The translations under genes were made by a program, and so were the position numbers. Of a DNA stretch of 64,000 nucleotides, positions 32,167-40,574 are shown one piece after another. The notes beneath the pieces were generated by a model. The model was not told the DNA's origin and searched no databases. It worked only from the letters and a program-made list of their open reading frames with translations. Each line of letters opens with the position of its first letter. The stretch's first letter is position 1. The stretch spans positions 1,054,001 through 1,118,000 of the forward strand of contig NZ_FVZB01000006.1 in NCBI RefSeq assembly GCF_900166655.1, in the 5' to 3' direction. Origin of the DNA: Halobacillus hunanensis (GTDB lineage Bacteria > Bacillota > Bacilli > Bacillales > Halobacillaceae).

Positions 32167-32940
32167 CTATTCTTTTTCCCTGACAAGCTCTTGAACTTCT
32201 TGAACTAACTGCTCAAGTTCTTGCAATCCCTGGTCAGGGCTTGAGAAAAATACCCTTTTTAATCTCTTAGTAATATCTGCTGGTTTAATATTCATTAAAT
32301 CTAAGGTATGCTGCTGCCATTTGAAATCAGGATGATGAACATACATGCAATTTAATCCAAATAGGATTCCCATTAAATGATGCTGCATCGCCGTCACAAC
32401 TGAATAAAACATCAGCCAGTCTTCTCGTTCCAGCAAAGCTTGCCGATTTTTCCACTGATTCCCGAAATCAGAGTAAGCATCAATCATCACATGCCCCAGT
32501 TGTTCAGGGTATACTTGGACCTTGGCCTTTAAACCGTCCATCAACTCAGCGCCAGCTACAGGAACTCCGTAATGGATCGAGGAGATCAAACATTGGCCTT
32601 CTAAACTAATGTCAAATTCTTTTGTTACCCGGTGGATTACTCCACGAAAAGTTTCAGTAAGAAAACTGCTTATTTCAAATTTAACACCCTCAAGCTTAAA
32701 GGTTTCAGACCATTCGTCATCTTCAAATCCATAGAAATCAATCAACTCGCCATTCAACTGGTCAATTACAGATAACCGATCTTGATCTGTCGGCTCCCCG
32801 GACCATAGGACGTTCAGCTCGATATCAGAGAAACTATCTTCCCAGCCACGCGCAACAGAGCCGGCAATATAAACAGCTTCCACCTTAGCATTTTGCTCAT
32901 ATACCTTTGCTGCTTTTTTTGCTAATTCTTCTAAATTCAT
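32167..32940 (-). CDS. Nucleotidyltransferase-fold protein (antibiotic-adenylyltransferase-like)
   Basis: A 257-residue protein with the minimal nucleotidyltransferase motif GSVARGWEDSFSDIELNV at about 27-44 (GS...D-x-D/E) followed by an alpha-helical C-terminal domain. This resembles aminoglycoside-type nucleotidyltransferases and related uncharacterised enzymes. The second acidic position is E in DIELNV, an allowed substitution. An ATG at 32940 is preferred over the GTG just before it. The substrate is unknown; resistance cannot be claimed. Confidence 0.7.
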   Translation of the reverse strand: MNLEELAKKAAKVYEQNAKVEAVYIAGSVARGWEDSFSDIELNVLWSGEPTDQDRLSVIDQLNGELIDFYGFEDDEWSETFKLEGVKFEISSFLTETFRGVIHRVTKEFDISLEGQCLISSIHYGVPVAGAELMDGLKAKVQVYPEQLGHVMIDAYSDFGNQWKNRQALLEREDWLMFYSVVTAMQHHLMGILFGLNCMYVHHPDFKWQQHTLDLMNIKPADITKRLKRVFFSSPDQGLQELEQLVQEVQELVREKE

Positions 32941-33023
32941 CACTCGATCACCACCGCCTTTTGCTGACTTCCCTTAACGGGTTTTACAAAGATGCCAACA
33001 TCCTAAACATAAACGAGCAGTAC

Positions 33024-33767
33024 CTACCTCATTTTCCTTTCATACAAGTTACTCCGGTCTACCTCATGACACCCATTGTAATCAAATACTTTTAGCATTG
33101 GTTCATTTCGGTAGCTGGTCGAGCCCATATAATAATCGGCATTGAACTCATCCCGCAGAACGGATAAAGCTTGTCGGTGCAATGCCCTGCTTTTCCCTTT
33201 CCCCCGCTTTTCAGGAATAAGGCCGAAATAGAACAATCGCCCTTCTCCTGTTGTTCCAGGTTCTATATGCGGCATCACCACTCCTATGGGCTTAGCGCCT
33301 TCATATACCATTTGACATGTATGCCTATAGTTAGGACCGAGTTCTTTTTCTACACTGTTAAACTGTTCATCCATCGTTAAACTCGAGGAAGCATTCAATG
33401 AACCTTCCATAGATTGAGACCATACCTGTTTAAAGGACTCTTCCATCCCTTCCTCTAAAACTCGTAAGGTAAATGGTTCTTCTGGCGGAGCCATGTCTGA
33501 TAGGTCTCTTTTTACAGAAACTGTGACGTCATGCAATGTAAATCCCAATTTTCCCAATTTCTCTTCTACCACTACCGAAGGAGATGGCAGCAAAATAGAG
33601 AGTGTAGCTGCTTGGTGAAAGCGAACATCATGAACAAGATAGTCTAACAGTTTAAGAAGCTGCCCTGTTGATAAATGAGTGAGGTTCTCTACTATTGTAA
33701 AATTCTCTCCTTCAACAAACTTTACTTTTTTATATAGATTCGATCTATTTAAGGCATTTTCCTTCAT
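33024..33767 (-). CDS. GNAT-family N-acetyltransferase
   Basis: A 247-residue protein. The N-terminal half is a degenerate GNAT-like module and the C-terminal half has the acetyl-CoA motif LIPEKRGKGKSRALHRQAL (near 185-203) and a terminal NEPMLKVFDYNG. The ATG at 33767 sits five bases after GAGGAGG; the longer reading has no ribosome binding site. The substrate is unknown. Confidence 0.75.
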   Translation of the reverse strand: MKENALNRSNLYKKVKFVEGENFTIVENLTHLSTGQLLKLLDYLVHDVRFHQAATLSILLPSPSVVVEEKLGKLGFTLHDVTVSVKRDLSDMAPPEEPFTLRVLEEGMEESFKQVWSQSMEGSLNASSSLTMDEQFNSVEKELGPNYRHTCQMVYEGAKPIGVVMPHIEPGTTGEGRLFYFGLIPEKRGKGKSRALHRQALSVLRDEFNADYYMGSTSYRNEPMLKVFDYNGCHEVDRSNLYERKMR

Positions 33768-33876
33768 AGTATCCTCCTCAATAATAAGAAATATTATGTA
33801 AGCCAAGCCTATCCTTTTAATCACACCCGTGGGATGCGATACAATAGGATTGTAAATAATGGAAAGGATGAGGAGA

Positions 33877-34875
33877 ATGAACAGAGAAATTCAACTGGCT
33901 CAAAGACCGTATGCGACTCCCACCCATGAGCACTTTAATCTTGTAGAGGCTGATGCCCAGCAGCCCGGAAATGACGAAGTACTAGTTCAACTGCTGTATG
34001 TATCGGTTGATCCTTATATGAGAGGCCGCATGAACGATGCGAAGTCGTATGTTGCCCCTTTTCAATTACATGAACCTATCGAAGGCGGCGCTGTGGCACA
34101 AGTCGTCGAATCAAACACAGAAGCATTTTCTGCAGGTGACATCGTTACAGGTTCGCTTCCGTGGAGAGAAGTAACCGTTGCTTCTGCTGACTCAATTAGA
34201 AAAGTGGATCCGTCCCTAGGTTCTGTAACTACATCCTTGGGAATTCTAGGAATGCCTGGTCTTACTGCTTACTTTGGCCTTATTGATATCGGGCAGCCAA
34301 AAGAAGGAGAAACCCTTGTCGTTTCTGGTGCTGCCGGGGCTGTAGGTTCTACCGTAGTACAAATCGGGAAAATTCTCGGCTGCCACGTAGTCGGAATTGC
34401 AGGCAGTGATGACAAAACAAGCTATCTTGTAAATGAATTAGGAGCAGATGCAGCAATCAATTATAAAACAGAAGATGTCGCTGAATCTCTTCAGCAAGCC
34501 TGTCCCAATGGTGTAGATATTTACTTCGATAACGTCGGAGGACAGATATCTGATCACGTCTATCCATTGTTAAATAAATTTGCACGTATTACACAATGTG
34601 GTGCAATTGCATCTTATAATGTTCCTAATGATCAAGGACCGCGCATTCAAATGCATTTGATCAAATCCAGCGCTACGATTAAAGGGTTCGTAGTTGGAGA
34701 TTATCGGGACCGTTTTAAAGAAGGATTTGAGCACCTTTCCAATTGGTTGAAACAAGGAAAATTAACTTATGAAGAAACGATTCATGAAGGGTTTGACAAC
34801 ATTCCAGATGCCTTCTTTGGTCTCTTTGAAGGAAACAATACAGGTAAACAACTGGTTAAAGTTGCTTCATCCTAA
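33877..34875 (+). CDS. NADP-dependent MDR oxidoreductase (YfmJ/CurA-like)
   Basis: A 332-residue zinc-free medium-chain reductase. It begins MNREIQLAQRPYATP, carries VDPYMRGRMND near 45 and the NADPH-binding VSGAAGAVGSTVVQIGK near 149-165, and lacks the structural zinc cysteines. Relatives (CurA, YfmJ, leukotriene-B4 12-hydroxydehydrogenase) reduce alpha,beta-unsaturated carbonyls. AAGGATGAGGAG precedes the start. The repeat at 34911 probably terminates it. Confidence 0.85.
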   Translation: MNREIQLAQRPYATPTHEHFNLVEADAQQPGNDEVLVQLLYVSVDPYMRGRMNDAKSYVAPFQLHEPIEGGAVAQVVESNTEAFSAGDIVTGSLPWREVTVASADSIRKVDPSLGSVTTSLGILGMPGLTAYFGLIDIGQPKEGETLVVSGAAGAVGSTVVQIGKILGCHVVGIAGSDDKTSYLVNELGADAAINYKTEDVAESLQQACPNGVDIYFDNVGGQISDHVYPLLNKFARITQCGAIASYNVPNDQGPRIQMHLIKSSATIKGFVVGDYRDRFKEGFEHLSNWLKQGKLTYEETIHEGFDNIPDAFFGLFEGNNTGKQLVKVASS

Positions 34876-34910
34876 GTACAGCTGACTGTAAATTGCTATG
34901 GTAGATTAAT

Positions 34911-35059
34911 GGGGCTGGGACAAAAGTGTTTTATAAGATGAAAATCCGAACTAAGTAGAAATTATGATCGGTGCATTTAAACCGCTACGAAAATATACTG
35001 CGCTTCAACTGCATATCGTTCGCCTTTTCACTTAAAATAGTTAGTTATGTCCCAGCCCC
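34911..35059. repeat. Interspersed 149-bp repeat, copy B, with 12-bp terminal inverted repeats
   Basis: GGGGCTGGGACA at 34911-34922 and TGTCCCAGCCCC at 35048-35059 are perfect inverted ends. The interior is non-coding and matches copy A at 19536-19685 over about 85 bp. The right end is followed by a T-rich tract, so it can also act as a terminator for the upstream gene. The form resembles a MITE. Confidence 0.75.
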
Positions 35060-35117
35060 TTTAATTTTTTGCCATTCCATATCTCTGATGGATCCTGTTG
35101 CACATTGTCCCCTAGTA

Positions 35118-35492
35118 TTATTGGTATCGCGGCTGATCGTATTGACCAAACCATTGATAACGATGGCTGGAGAACCATTTATAAAGTGGAGAACCAAGCC
35201 GTTCCATTCCGGGAAGGTATAAGATCAACCCTATCCAAGAAATCGGGGGTAATAGTAATAATAACTTCCGAATTGTACCAAATCCTGCCTTTAGCTCACC
35301 TTGTTTTGTAAGCATATGGATTTCATCTTTTACATTGCGCCCGCTCAAGTAAGGATACTTTCCATTCTCCTTTTCAACCTCCTGAACAGAAACCCATTTC
35401 AGCTGATTCAACCAGTCAAACTTACGCAAAATCCGTTTAACATTAAAACAAAAAGGACACGCTGCATCATAAAAAACGATATGCTTCATCAT
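35118..35492 (-). CDS. DCC-family (DUF393) thiol oxidoreductase-like protein
   Basis: A 124-residue protein starting MMKHIVFYDAACPFCFNVKR: the D-x-x-C-x-x-C motif that gives the DCC family its name lies at about 9-15. A hydrophobic segment LLLLLPPISWIGLILYLPG follows near 78. Its start overlaps the stop of the pabBC gene by four bases, so the two are translationally coupled, although no link to folate synthesis is known for this family. Confidence 0.8.
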   Translation of the reverse strand: MMKHIVFYDAACPFCFNVKRILRKFDWLNQLKWVSVQEVEKENGKYPYLSGRNVKDEIHMLTKQGELKAGFGTIRKLLLLLPPISWIGLILYLPGMERLGSPLYKWFSSHRYQWFGQYDQPRYQ

Positions 35493-37240
35493 TTATCCTC
35501 CTCGAATCGGACTTTTATCCAGCCTCTTACTCCATTGACCATCCATACCCCTTCGAATGAAGCGAGATCATCCTTATAAATAACTTGCTCTTTAACCTGG
35601 TCCTGGGCTAACAATTCCTCTCTAAACGTCCCTGCCAGCAGACCACCTGAAATTGGCGGGGTAATGTACGCCCCTTTGTGCTTCACTACCAGGTTTGCTG
35701 TGGTAAACTCAGTCATCTCCCCACGTTCGTTCCATAACAGCACCGCGTAACTCCCCTTAGCTGCTTCATCCTGATGCTGCTCATAGACTTTCCGGTGGGT
35801 TGTTTTATGAAAAAGAAACGGATCGCTAAGGTCTATTGGCCTGTGAGCCACCGTACATAAAACCTCTTCAGGCGAAACATTAATGGCATCAGTTTCAAGC
35901 TCAATATCCCCCTGTTGGTTACTAAGCATTCGCACTTTGTATAACCCTTGAGAGAAATGTTGGGCAAGCTGCTGCAATTTAGCAGTAGCATCTTTTTCAT
36001 TAAAAGCATAATGAAAGTACCGTGCCGAGTGACTGATACGCTTCAAGTGGCGGTTTAGGAGAGGGTAAACTCCATCGTTAAGCTGCATCGTCTCCAGAAG
36101 CTTAAACGATGGTCTTCCTTCTGTTAATAACCTTGCTTTCGTGTGAAGTTCTTCATATTCACCTTCCGTCGTTGAGTCCCACGTTACTCCTCCACCAGCT
36201 CCGTACACGGCACTGCCATTATTAAGTAAAACAGTTCTAATTGGAACATTGAAGACAGCTTCTCGATGTGGCGTCATGTAACCAATGGCACCGCAATAAA
36301 TATTTCTTGGAGAAGTTTCCATCGAAGCAATGTAATCCATCGTACGGACTTTTGGGGCTCCTGTTATCGAACCACAAGGAAATAAAGCTTCAAAGATTTG
36401 ATACATAGTTGTACCTTCAGGCAGCTCCCCTTCTACTGTTGATGTCATCTGATGGAGCGTGGGGTAGGTTTCAATATCGAATAACCTCGGTACTTGAACA
36501 GTGCCCGGTAAAGCCAGTCTTCCCACATCGTTTCGCAATAAATCAACAATCATCAAGTTCTCTGACTGATCTTTACCGGAAACATTCAATTCCTGCTTGT
36601 TGGCTTCATCTTCTTCAAGCGTACGTCCTCTCTTAGCCGTCCCTTTCATTGGCTTCGTGACCAAATGCTGACCATTTTTACGAAAAAACAATTCTGGCGA
36701 AGCTGATAAAATCTTCTGGTGACCATCGAGAGACAAATAAGCGCTATACGAAGATTGTTGGTTATCGGCTAACTGTTTATAGAAACCAAATGCATCACCA
36801 TCAAAAACTGCCTCAAGCCTAGTTGTATAATTAACTTGATAGGTGTCCCCTCGCTCGATAGCTTCTTTAATGTTCTCAACTCCCCCTTGATACTCCTCAA
36901 AAGTTGTATCCATTTTCCACGATGAAACTGAAAAATCCTGTGATAAAAGAGCAGGTGCTTCAGACTTTGGCTCAGTAAACACTCCAAACCAAATTAGCGG
37001 CCAGTCCCCTTTTACTTTCACCTTAAAGGCCGCATCAAAAGCAGGCGCTGCTTCATAGGAAACGCACCCTGCTACATAAAATCCTTCTGCTAAAGCAGCT
37101 TCCGCCTGGAGGAAAGCATTTTGGACTTCTTCTAATGAGTTCGCTTTTATTATGTGATGAGGATTTGTGAACAGCATAGGCTGGTTTACTCCCTCCCCAT
37201 CAGCAAATTCAAAGAACAGATGAGGTTCATTCATACTCAT
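35489..37240 (-). CDS. pabB: Aminodeoxychorismate synthase component I fused to aminodeoxychorismate lyase (PabB-PabC)
   Basis: 583 residues. The chorismate-binding domain (about 1-355) has KPMKGTAKRG near 208, GSITGAPKVRTM near 310 and the end VYGAGGGVTWDST. The C-terminal part (about 375-583) is a class-IV aminotransferase-like lyase with TANLVVKHKGAYITPPI and GLLAGTFREEL. It therefore both aminates chorismate and releases pyruvate to give p-aminobenzoate. It overlaps pabA by four bases. Confidence 0.9.
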   Translation of the reverse strand: MSMNEPHLFFEFADGEGVNQPMLFTNPHHIIKANSLEEVQNAFLQAEAALAEGFYVAGCVSYEAAPAFDAAFKVKVKGDWPLIWFGVFTEPKSEAPALLSQDFSVSSWKMDTTFEEYQGGVENIKEAIERGDTYQVNYTTRLEAVFDGDAFGFYKQLADNQQSSYSAYLSLDGHQKILSASPELFFRKNGQHLVTKPMKGTAKRGRTLEEDEANKQELNVSGKDQSENLMIVDLLRNDVGRLALPGTVQVPRLFDIETYPTLHQMTSTVEGELPEGTTMYQIFEALFPCGSITGAPKVRTMDYIASMETSPRNIYCGAIGYMTPHREAVFNVPIRTVLLNNGSAVYGAGGGVTWDSTTEGEYEELHTKARLLTEGRPSFKLLETMQLNDGVYPLLNRHLKRISHSARYFHYAFNEKDATAKLQQLAQHFSQGLYKVRMLSNQQGDIELETDAINVSPEEVLCTVAHRPIDLSDPFLFHKTTHRKVYEQHQDEAAKGSYAVLLWNERGEMTEFTTANLVVKHKGAYITPPISGGLLAGTFREELLAQDQVKEQVIYKDDLASFEGVWMVNGVRGWIKVRFEEDK

Positions 37241-37842
37241 ATTGGCACTCCCTCCTCCTCTGTTTTTTGAAAAAACAGGGCCCGATCATAAGCGTTGCTT
37301 AACATTTGGAAACCATGCTCCGTCAAAATAGACTCCGGATGAAACTGAATTCCCTCAACAGGATGGGTATGGTGACGAACCGCCATAACTACTGAATCTT
37401 CTGACATAGCACTAATTTCTAATGACAACGGAAGATCTTCAGCCGGAGTTTGAAGCGAATGATACCTGGTCACCTGAACCACACATGGAACACCATGAAA
37501 AATAGACTTTCCATCGTGTGTCATCATGGTGACTTTACCGTGCATCGGACGCTTTCCTTTTGCAACCTTCCCTCCAAAAAAATCAACAATAATCTGGTGA
37601 CCCAAGCAAATCCCGAGAATTGGTATTGTTCTATAAAAATGGTTCAACACCTCATAACAAATTCCTGATTCGACAGGATGTCCCGGGCCTGGTGAAATCA
37701 CAAGCAAGTCTGGAGCTAAATGCTCTATTTCCTCAATGGTAGCTTGGTCATTTGGATAAACGACTACATCTTCGTCCAGAAGTCGAAAATATTGAGACAA
37801 ATTATAGGTAAATGAATCATAGTTATCAATCATTACAATCAT
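37237..37842 (-). CDS. pabA: Aminodeoxychorismate/anthranilate synthase glutaminase subunit
   Basis: A 201-residue class-I glutamine amidotransferase. It starts MIVMIDNYDSFTYNLSQYF and has the nucleophile in GICLGHQ (near 79) and the His/Glu pair in GIQFHPES (near 170). Provides ammonia to PabB; in Bacillus the same subunit can serve anthranilate synthase. It is the first gene of pabA-pabBC-DCC. Confidence 0.92.
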   Translation of the reverse strand: MIVMIDNYDSFTYNLSQYFRLLDEDVVVYPNDQATIEEIEHLAPDLLVISPGPGHPVESGICYEVLNHFYRTIPILGICLGHQIIVDFFGGKVAKGKRPMHGKVTMMTHDGKSIFHGVPCVVQVTRYHSLQTPAEDLPLSLEISAMSEDSVVMAVRHHTHPVEGIQFHPESILTEHGFQMLSNAYDRALFFQKTEEEGVPI

Positions 37843-37980
37843 AGTAATCTCCTTTTACGAATGAATACCTCTCTTACTATTGTACCTCTTCAACACTATA
37901 AATTCACGAAACAACTGTGAAGCCTATGAAACTATAAAAAGAATGATAGATTTAATTTTTAGATAAGTCAGTCAACTAAA

Positions 37981-38010
37981 TTGAAATTGACTGAAAATTT
38001 GTAGTATAAT
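37981..38010 (+). promoter_or_regulatory. Promoter of cstA
   Basis: TTGAAA (37981-37986), 18-bp spacer, TATAAT (38005-38010). Confidence 0.65.
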
Positions 38011-38020
38011 ACTTATAAAG

Positions 38021-38034
38021 TGTAAGCGTATACA
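38021..38034 (+). promoter_or_regulatory. cre (CcpA site) in the cstA leader
   Basis: TGTAAGCGTATACA fits the cre consensus and lies just after the predicted transcription start, a position that represses. Confidence 0.78.
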
Positions 38035-38069
38035 TATAGAATAGCGTCTACAATTTAAGGAGGGATTTT

Positions 38070-39806
38070 ATGAGTGGTATTTGGCTGGCTATTGCTGGAA
38101 TTATCATCTTTGCATTAGGTTATAAGTATTATTCAAAGTTCATTGCTGAAAAGATTTACCGTTTGGATCCAAACTATGTAACCCCTGCCCATAAGTACGA
38201 GGATGGGGTTGACTTTGTTCCTACTAATAAATTTGTTTTATGGGGTCATCACTTTACTTCTGTAGCCGGAGCAGCCCCTATCGTCGGACCAGCTATAGCT
38301 GTTTATTGGGGTTGGCTGCCAGCAATTCTTTGGGTACTGCTCGGAACTGTTTTTGCGGCAGGTGTTCACGACTTTGGAACCCTGGTCTTATCTGTTCGAA
38401 ACAAGGGTCAATCCATGGGTACATTGGCAAGTAAGCTTATTGGCGAACGAGCAAAGAAATTATTTTTATTTATAATTTTATTATTAGTACTGATGGTTAA
38501 CGCTGTTTTTGCGTGGGTCATCGCAAACTTATTCATCTCGTTCCCAGCGAGTGTCGTATCTGTCTTTATTCAAATTCCACTTGCTGTTTGGATCGGATAC
38601 AGTGTGTATAAGAAAAAAGGCAGTATGTTACTCCCATCGGTCGTTGCCCTTGGTGTGATGTACTTAGCAGCCATTGTGGCCAGCTATGTGCCCGTTTTAC
38701 AAATTGATTTAGTTAAATATTTCGGCGGGGAAGGCGCCACCACGTTCATGGGGGCAAATGCCACGTCCATGGCCTTCTTCGTATGGATTGTTGTGTTGAT
38801 GGTTTATGTGTATATCGCTTCAACTTTACCAGTTTGGAAGCTCTTGCAGCCGCGAGACTACATTAACTCTCACCAGCTATTGGTCGGGTTAGGATTACTT
38901 TATTTAGGCTTGCTGTTTACGAACCCGGAAGTAACAGCACCTGTCAGTAATGCGCAAGCAGACGTTTCCTGGTTCCCGCTCTTATTTATAACCATTGCCT
39001 GTGGAGCCATTTCTGGTTTTCACGGTTTAGTATCATCCGGAACGACCTCCAAGCAGCTGAACAATGAGAAGGAAGCACGTTTCGTAGGGTACCTGGGCGC
39101 TGTCGGTGAAGGGTCCCTGGCTTTAATAGCGATCATTGCTGTTATTACCTTCTTCCCTACAGCTGGAGAATTTTCAGCCACGTACAGCAGCTTTACAGAA
39201 GCAAGCGGGGCTGGCCTGACTGTGTTTATCCAAGGAGCGGCCCAATTAGCTACAGGCCTTGGCATCCCATCTGTTGTAGCATCAACTATAGTATCTGTTA
39301 TCATCGTTAGTTTTGCTGCCACTACTCTGGATTCTTCTGTCCGGCTTATGCGCTATATCATTTCAGAATTGGGAACCGAATATAATTTTAAACCTTTGAC
39401 AAAAGCACATGTTGCTACAACGGCTGCCGTTGTCTCAAGTGCGGCATTAACATTGATTCCGCAAGGGCCGAAAGGGTTTGGATCCGGGGGCTATCTCCTG
39501 TGGCCGCTGTTCGGTACATCGAACCAGCTGCTGGCAGGAATTAGTTTGCTGCTGATCTCTATCTGGTTAAAACGACTTGGCAGGAACTATTGGCCGACCC
39601 TCATTCCAATGCTGTTCATCATGTTTATGACACTATGGGCTATGATTGATCAGGTGATTACAGAATGGGCACCATGGGCAGCAGGAAGTGATTGGCTTTT
39701 ATTCAGCTTTGGCGCGATCATCCTAGTCTTCACTATCTGGATTCTGTTAACGGCAGCCTCGGCCCTTCTTAATGGAAAAGATAATAATATCGAAAAAAGT
39801 GCTTAG
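38070..39806 (+). CDS. cstA: Carbon starvation protein CstA (pyruvate/peptide transporter family)
   Basis: A 578-residue membrane protein with about 15-16 helices. Conserved features include YKYYSKFIAEKIYRLD at the start, WGHHFTSVAGAAPIVGPA near 58, VHDFGTLVLSVRNKG near 105, GFHGLVSSGTTSKQ near 315 and LWPLFGTSNQLLA near 475. Family members take up pyruvate in E. coli and peptides in others. AAGGAGGG precedes the start. The cre predicts induction when sugar runs out. Confidence 0.92.
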   Translation: MSGIWLAIAGIIIFALGYKYYSKFIAEKIYRLDPNYVTPAHKYEDGVDFVPTNKFVLWGHHFTSVAGAAPIVGPAIAVYWGWLPAILWVLLGTVFAAGVHDFGTLVLSVRNKGQSMGTLASKLIGERAKKLFLFIILLLVLMVNAVFAWVIANLFISFPASVVSVFIQIPLAVWIGYSVYKKKGSMLLPSVVALGVMYLAAIVASYVPVLQIDLVKYFGGEGATTFMGANATSMAFFVWIVVLMVYVYIASTLPVWKLLQPRDYINSHQLLVGLGLLYLGLLFTNPEVTAPVSNAQADVSWFPLLFITIACGAISGFHGLVSSGTTSKQLNNEKEARFVGYLGAVGEGSLALIAIIAVITFFPTAGEFSATYSSFTEASGAGLTVFIQGAAQLATGLGIPSVVASTIVSVIIVSFAATTLDSSVRLMRYIISELGTEYNFKPLTKAHVATTAAVVSSAALTLIPQGPKGFGSGGYLLWPLFGTSNQLLAGISLLLISIWLKRLGRNYWPTLIPMLFIMFMTLWAMIDQVITEWAPWAAGSDWLLFSFGAIILVFTIWILLTAASALLNGKDNNIEKSA

Positions 39807-39823
39807 AAAATAAAATAAAAAGA

Positions 39824-39858
39824 AGGTCGCACTTCTCCATTGTGCGGCTTTCTCTTAT
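39824..39858 (+). terminator. Hairpin between cstA and the ArsD-like gene
   Basis: GGTCGCAC (39825-39832) pairs with GTGCGGCT (39842-39849), with one G-U pair, followed by T-rich sequence. Probable terminator of cstA; some read-through into the next cluster is possible. Confidence 0.6.
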
Positions 39859-39874
39859 TTTAGGAGGCAAACAA

Positions 39875-40252
39875 ATGATTCACCTCATGATTATACGTGC
39901 TGAAAAAGAAATAGGAATGGGCTGCTGCGGAGGAATATGCGGAGATGGATTCATCAAAATGGCTGATGAGTTCAAACACCATGACCAAGACCGACTGCTC
40001 ATGGGGGAGTTTTACAGGAATATGAAGCAAACATATGGAGAGAATATATCGATTACCTTTCTTGACCCGAGAAATATTCTTGCTATTGGAGTGTATTTTC
40101 TGCAACAAGTGAAGGGTAGATACATTACTATGATGGAAGCGGTGAAACATTTAACTCTTCACATTAAGTACAATGCGGTCTTCATCAATGGTAAGTTGAC
40201 GGAAAACTTAGAAAGCTGTGATACACTAATAAATGAGATGCAGCATTCGTAA
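39875..40252 (+). CDS. ArsD-like small protein with CC-x3-C motif
   Basis: 125 residues, from an ATG after AGGAGG. The N-terminal strand MIHLMIIRAEKEIG leads into GCCGGICGDG (cysteines at 17, 18 and 22), followed by a helix, a strand ISITFLDPRN, helices, and YNAVFINGKL. A further cysteine is at about 115. This order resembles the thioredoxin-fold metallochaperone ArsD, whose Cys12-Cys13 and Cys18 carry arsenite to ArsA. Spacing differs slightly and no C-terminal pair is present. An ArsA-like ATPase lies two genes downstream. The ArsD relation is inferred from motif and context only. Confidence 0.6.
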   Translation: MIHLMIIRAEKEIGMGCCGGICGDGFIKMADEFKHHDQDRLLMGEFYRNMKQTYGENISITFLDPRNILAIGVYFLQQVKGRYITMMEAVKHLTLHIKYNAVFINGKLTENLESCDTLINEMQHS

Positions 40253-40267
40253 GGAGGCAAAAAAGCT

Positions 40268-40534
40268 ATGGGTAACAAAAAGCTATCGTTAAAAAAACTA
40301 GTACAATTTTATGATGAAGTCTTGAGCCTCCCCCACAAAAATGAAATTGCCAGAGAGCTTAGAGATGAAGATGACTTGTTTCTTTTGCTCATCTATTCTG
40401 ATATGCTCGGTATCCCAAATCCTGCCTTTTATTACACCCTTGAATTATACCCCTACATTATTGAAAAGTTTCACGACTGGCACTTAAGGATGGGAATGGA
40501 AAAATCACCGCTGGATGGAATCCGCTGCTGCTAA
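40268..40534 (+). CDS. Small protein ending in Cys-Cys ('cory-CC-star' type)
   Basis: 88 residues, mostly helical (LSLKKLVQFYDEVLSLPHK, then an acidic stretch RELRDEDDLFLLLIYSDML), with the last two residues Cys-Cys before the stop. This fits the 'cory-CC-star' group, named for the CC-stop ending and of unknown function. It lies 15 nt after the ArsD-like gene and 40 nt before the ArsA-like gene. The terminal vicinal thiols could bind a soft metal or be oxidised to a disulfide, like the C-terminal CC of ArsD. Confidence 0.7.
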   Translation: MGNKKLSLKKLVQFYDEVLSLPHKNEIARELRDEDDLFLLLIYSDMLGIPNPAFYYTLELYPYIIEKFHDWHLRMGMEKSPLDGIRCC

Positions 40535-40574
40535 TAAACCAACACATCAAACTTATTGATTGCAAAGGGGTCTT

